From NCBI GenBank assembly GCA_937967375.1, contig CALCJF010000109.1, positions 7,366 to 71,365 on the forward strand: a stretch of 64,000 nucleotides of DNA, given 5' to 3'. The position numbers were made by a program, and so were the translations under genes. The DNA comes from an uncultured Leucobacter sp. (GTDB lineage: Bacteria; Actinomycetota; Actinomycetes; Actinomycetales; Microbacteriaceae). The notes under the pieces are model-generated. The model worked only from the letters and a program-made list of their open reading frames with translations. It was not told the origin of the DNA and did no database searches. Every line of letters begins with the position of its first letter. The stretch's first letter is position 1. Positions 61,448-64,000 of the stretch are shown piece after piece.

Positions 61448-62398
61448 ATGAGCACCACCCGCACCGCTGATCCTCTTGGCGCGATCGATTCGACCGAGAT
61501 GCGCATTCTTCATGCGCTCGCGACCACGGGCTCGTTGACCTCTGCGGCGGCGAGCCTTGGCCTGAGCCAACCCGCCGTGAGCCAGCGCATCAAGCGAGTC
61601 GAGACGCGGCTCGCGGTGCCGCTGATTGAGCGTCAAGGGCGGGGCATTCGCCTCACGACGGCCGGCAACATTCTCGCCGACCACGCCCGTACCGTCGTTG
61701 CAGAAATCGACGCGGCGCTCGCGGCGATCGACGATCTGCGCGGTGAGCGCGGGGGAGCGCTGCGGCTCGTCGCGTTTCCGAGCGCGAGCGCGACGATTGT
61801 GCCCGCCATCATGCGCCTGCTCGCGAGCGAGGCTCCCGACGTGTCGCTGCAGTACCGCGAGGCAGAGCCTCCGGCCGCGGTGGCGATGCTGCGCGACGGC
61901 GAGGTCGACTGCGCGCTGATCTTCGATTATGCGGGCGCCGCAGAGCTCCCTGCAGGCAGCACCTTCACCCCGCTGTGGCGTGAAACGGTGAGCCTGGTCG
62001 TGAGCGAGGATCGCGCGGCCGGTCTGGATGCGGCCCAATTGGGCGACTACGCAGGTGAGCACTGGATCGCCGGCTGCGAGAAATGTCGGGGGCACCTCAT
62101 GGCGGCTGCGGCTGAGTGCGGCTTCGAGCCCGAGATCATTCAAGAGACCGATAACGTGCCCGCAATGCTCGCGATGGCCGCGGCTGGCGGGGCGGTCGCC
62201 ATGGTGCCGGGCCTTGCGCTGGCTGCTGCGCGCACGCTGCCCGATGACGCGGTTGCGCTGCCGCTCGATCCGCCGCGCTATCGCACGATTGGATTGGTGT
62301 CGATGAGCACGGCGAACGAGAGCCCGCAAGTGCGATTGTGCAAGCGACTGCTCTCGCGCATCGACGGCAACCGGTGGAACCTCGAGGCAGCCGCGTGA
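61448..62398 (+). CDS. LysR family transcriptional regulator
   Basis: A 316-residue LysR regulator: N-terminal winged helix (LHALATTGSLTSAAASLGLS; QPAVSQRIKRVETRL) and a type 2 periplasmic-binding-fold effector domain (LRLVAFPSASATIVPAIM). It overlaps the MFS gene by 4 bases, so the two are transcribed together, unlike the usual divergent arrangement. It probably regulates its own operon. Effector unknown. Confidence 0.92.
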   Translation: MSTTRTADPLGAIDSTEMRILHALATTGSLTSAAASLGLSQPAVSQRIKRVETRLAVPLIERQGRGIRLTTAGNILADHARTVVAEIDAALAAIDDLRGERGGALRLVAFPSASATIVPAIMRLLASEAPDVSLQYREAEPPAAVAMLRDGEVDCALIFDYAGAAELPAGSTFTPLWRETVSLVVSEDRAAGLDAAQLGDYAGEHWIAGCEKCRGHLMAAAAECGFEPEIIQETDNVPAMLAMAAAGGAVAMVPGLALAAARTLPDDAVALPLDPPRYRTIGLVSMSTANESPQVRLCKRLLSRIDGNRWNLEAAA

Positions 62399-63726
62399 GC
62401 GCGGCGGTTCTGACGGCAGAAGGACAGAAGGCGGCGCAGCGGCGCACGCTGCTGGTGCTCTCTACCGCGACCATTCTCGGTGGCCTCGGGGTCGGTGCCT
62501 CACTTTCGGTCGGTGCGCTCCTGCTCGCCGAGGTGAGCGGCAGCGACGCGATCTCAGGGCTCGCCTCGGCGATGTTCAACGCGGGCGCCGCCGCCGCGGG
62601 CATCCCGCTTGCGAGGCTTGCGGCGAAACGTGGTCGTCGCGTGGCGCTCGTCGGCGGCAGCTTCGTCGCCATGCTCGGCGCCTTCGTCGCCATCTTCGGC
62701 ACCGTGATCGGGCAGTGGTGGGTGCTGGCGGCCGGCATTGCGCTGCTCGGCGTCGCAAGCTCGGTGCAGCTGCTGTCGCGCTTCGCCGCGACCGACCTCG
62801 CTGTACCGGCGAACCGTGCGCGCGACCTCTCGCTCGTCGTGTGGTCGATCACCGTCGGCGCCGTCGTCGGCCCGAACCTGCTCGCTCCGGGTGCGGCGAT
62901 GGGCGAGGTGCTCGGTCTCACTCCGCTCGCTGGCGTCTTCGTGTTTCCGATCATCGCGCAGGCCCTCGCGGTGATGGTGAACTGGTGGGGTCTGCGACCC
63001 GACCCCCTGCTTGCGGCGCGCGCGATCAGTAGCGCGTGCGAGGCCGATGCATCCGATGCTGCCCTGCCCGAAACCTCAGACACTGTGCGCCCAACGACCG
63101 CAGGCACCCGAACCGACACGGGCACCATTGTGCAGCCGCACGCTGCGATGCGCCGCTCTCAGGTGCTCACCATCTTCTCGATCGCCATGGCCCAGGCGAT
63201 CATGGTTGCGCTCATGGCGATGACCCCGCTGCACCTGATGCATCACCAGGGAACACCAGAGATCGTGGGCTTCACGCTGTCGCTGCACATCGCCGGCATG
63301 TATGCGCTGTCGCCACTGTTCGGGTTCTTGGCCGGGCGCATCGGCAGCCTGCCAACCATCACCATCGGCTGGGTCGTGCTGCTCGTTGCGGTGGTGCTCG
63401 CCGCGCTCGCCGGCCCGTCGCACGTGCTCGTGCAGGTCGCACTGACCCTCGTTGGTGTCGGCTGGGGCCTGGTCACCGTTGCGGGCGCCGCGCTGCTCAC
63501 CTCGATCACGCCGAGCGCCGAGCGGCCCATCTGGCAGGGGCGCTCCGACACCTTCATGAGCGCGGCCGGCGCGGTGGCGGGAGTGCTCTCCGGCATCATC
63601 TTCGCGATCGGCGACTTCACGTTTCTTGCGATCGCCACGAGCGCCCTGCTCGCCCTCGGGGCGATCGCCTCGATGCAGATCAGCGCCACGAAGCGCCGTG
63701 CGATCCAGCTTGCCGAATGCCGGTAG
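62395..63726 (+). CDS. MFS transporter (LysR-linked)
   Basis: A 443-residue 12-helix transporter with motif-like RLAAKRGRRVALVGGSFVAM and a His-rich cytoplasmic central loop. The GTG at 62395 overlaps the LysR stop (GTGA). It would export or import a small molecule sensed by that regulator. The upstream in-frame extension lies inside the LysR gene. Confidence 0.88.
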   Translation: MSAAVLTAEGQKAAQRRTLLVLSTATILGGLGVGASLSVGALLLAEVSGSDAISGLASAMFNAGAAAAGIPLARLAAKRGRRVALVGGSFVAMLGAFVAIFGTVIGQWWVLAAGIALLGVASSVQLLSRFAATDLAVPANRARDLSLVVWSITVGAVVGPNLLAPGAAMGEVLGLTPLAGVFVFPIIAQALAVMVNWWGLRPDPLLAARAISSACEADASDAALPETSDTVRPTTAGTRTDTGTIVQPHAAMRRSQVLTIFSIAMAQAIMVALMAMTPLHLMHHQGTPEIVGFTLSLHIAGMYALSPLFGFLAGRIGSLPTITIGWVVLLVAVVLAALAGPSHVLVQVALTLVGVGWGLVTVAGAALLTSITPSAERPIWQGRSDTFMSAAGAVAGVLSGIIFAIGDFTFLAIATSALLALGAIASMQISATKRRAIQLAECR

Positions 63727-63736
63727 CGAGCAGCGC

Positions 63737-63742
63737 TAAACT
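63737..63742 (+). promoter_or_regulatory. -10 element TAAACT of gltX
   Basis: TAAACT ends 8 bases before the gltX ATG; AGGTGG in the spacer is 2 bases from the ATG, too close for a Shine-Dalgarno. Probably leaderless. Confidence 0.45.
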
Positions 63743-63750
63743 AGGTGGCG

Positions 63751-64000
63751 ATGTCTACAGTCACCGATCCTCAGTTCTCGACCGCGACCGGCAGCGATGT
63801 GCGCGTGCGCTTCTGCCCCTCACCCACCGGCACGCCGCACGTCGGCATGGTGCGAACAGCCCTGTTCAACTGGGCCTACGCGCGTCACACCGGCGGCACG
63901 TTCGTGTTTCGCATTGAAGATACCGATGCTGCTCGCGACAGCGAAGAGAGCTACGGTCAAATTCTCGATTCACTGCGCTGGCTTGGCCTCGACTGGGACG
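63751..64000 (+). CDS. gltX: Glutamyl-tRNA synthetase (3' truncated by window)
   Basis: The first 83 residues of a class I synthetase, cut off by the window edge. RFCPSPTGTPHVGMVRTALF holds the HIGH-like HVG motif, and FVFRIEDTDAARDSEESY is the next conserved block. Non-discriminating versions charge tRNA-Gln as well, which this fragment cannot show. Confidence 0.95.
   Translation, partial: MSTVTDPQFSTATGSDVRVRFCPSPTGTPHVGMVRTALFNWAYARHTGGTFVFRIEDTDAARDSEESYGQILDSLRWLGLDWD

Overview
The window looks like chromosome of a high-GC Gram-positive actinobacterium, most likely a Microbacteriaceae member such as Leucobacter (inference). The basis is high GC, frequent GTG/TTG starts, -10 hexamers of the TANNCT type placed directly in front of start codons, a tRNA without encoded CCA, a GAF activator lacking a sigma-54 domain, and the gene order rpsP-khpA-rimM-trmD-rplS-lepB-rnhB. 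I saw no insertion sequences, prophage genes, integrases or CRISPR arrays. Every gap between genes is under 300 bases.

Layout. 1-7.5 kb: a truncated NarL-type response regulator, a branched-chain amino acid uptake system (binding protein on +, livH-M-G-F on -), and between them an ArsR repressor with a DUF2071 partner. 7.6-13.1 kb: the SRP receptor ftsY and ffh around a 3-hydroxyacyl-CoA dehydrogenase and an AlkD-type glycosylase, then an unrecognised membrane protein. 13.2-14.9 kb: a VOC protein and a YbdK-type glutamate-cysteine ligase. 15.1-23.4 kb: one operon coupling an oligopeptide ABC importer to two proline-specific peptidases. 23.5-28.1 kb: the ribosomal and secretion block rpsP to rnhB, with a VOC gene inserted. 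28.2-34.7 kb: murI-rph-rdgB, then a 999-residue kinase/M23-like/class III aminotransferase fusion and a membrane protein.

34.7-42.8 kb: a divergent TetR regulator and a catabolic cluster of ABM protein, HyuA and HyuB hydantoinase/oxoprolinase subunits, APC permease and a second aminopeptidase P, closed by tRNA-Leu(UAG) with a strong terminator. 42.9-49.1 kb: a small unknown protein, a Kef-type antiporter, an aspartate-dehydrogenase-like enzyme, and a heterodimeric ABC exporter preceded by a 20-codon leader ORF and a terminator-like hairpin. 49.2-54.0 kb: leuB, ilvE, a fumarylacetoacetate hydrolase family gene and a Tat-exported phosphoesterase. 54.1-60.0 kb: a DHA2 drug exporter, then a GAF regulator, aldehyde dehydrogenase and DUF779 module with four GCAAC repeats at exactly 11-bp spacing in the dehydrogenase promoter region. 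60.1-64 kb: rlmN, a LysR/MFS pair and the start of gltX.

The most noteworthy items are the kinase/lyase fusion, the leader ORF in front of the ABC exporter, the phased GCAAC repeats, the paired ATG-N4-CAT operators at the TetR gene, the LivH permease with an exported N-terminal domain, and the recurring leaderless-promoter geometry. None is proven here to be a new system. They are the places where the sequence carries structure that ordinary annotation would miss.
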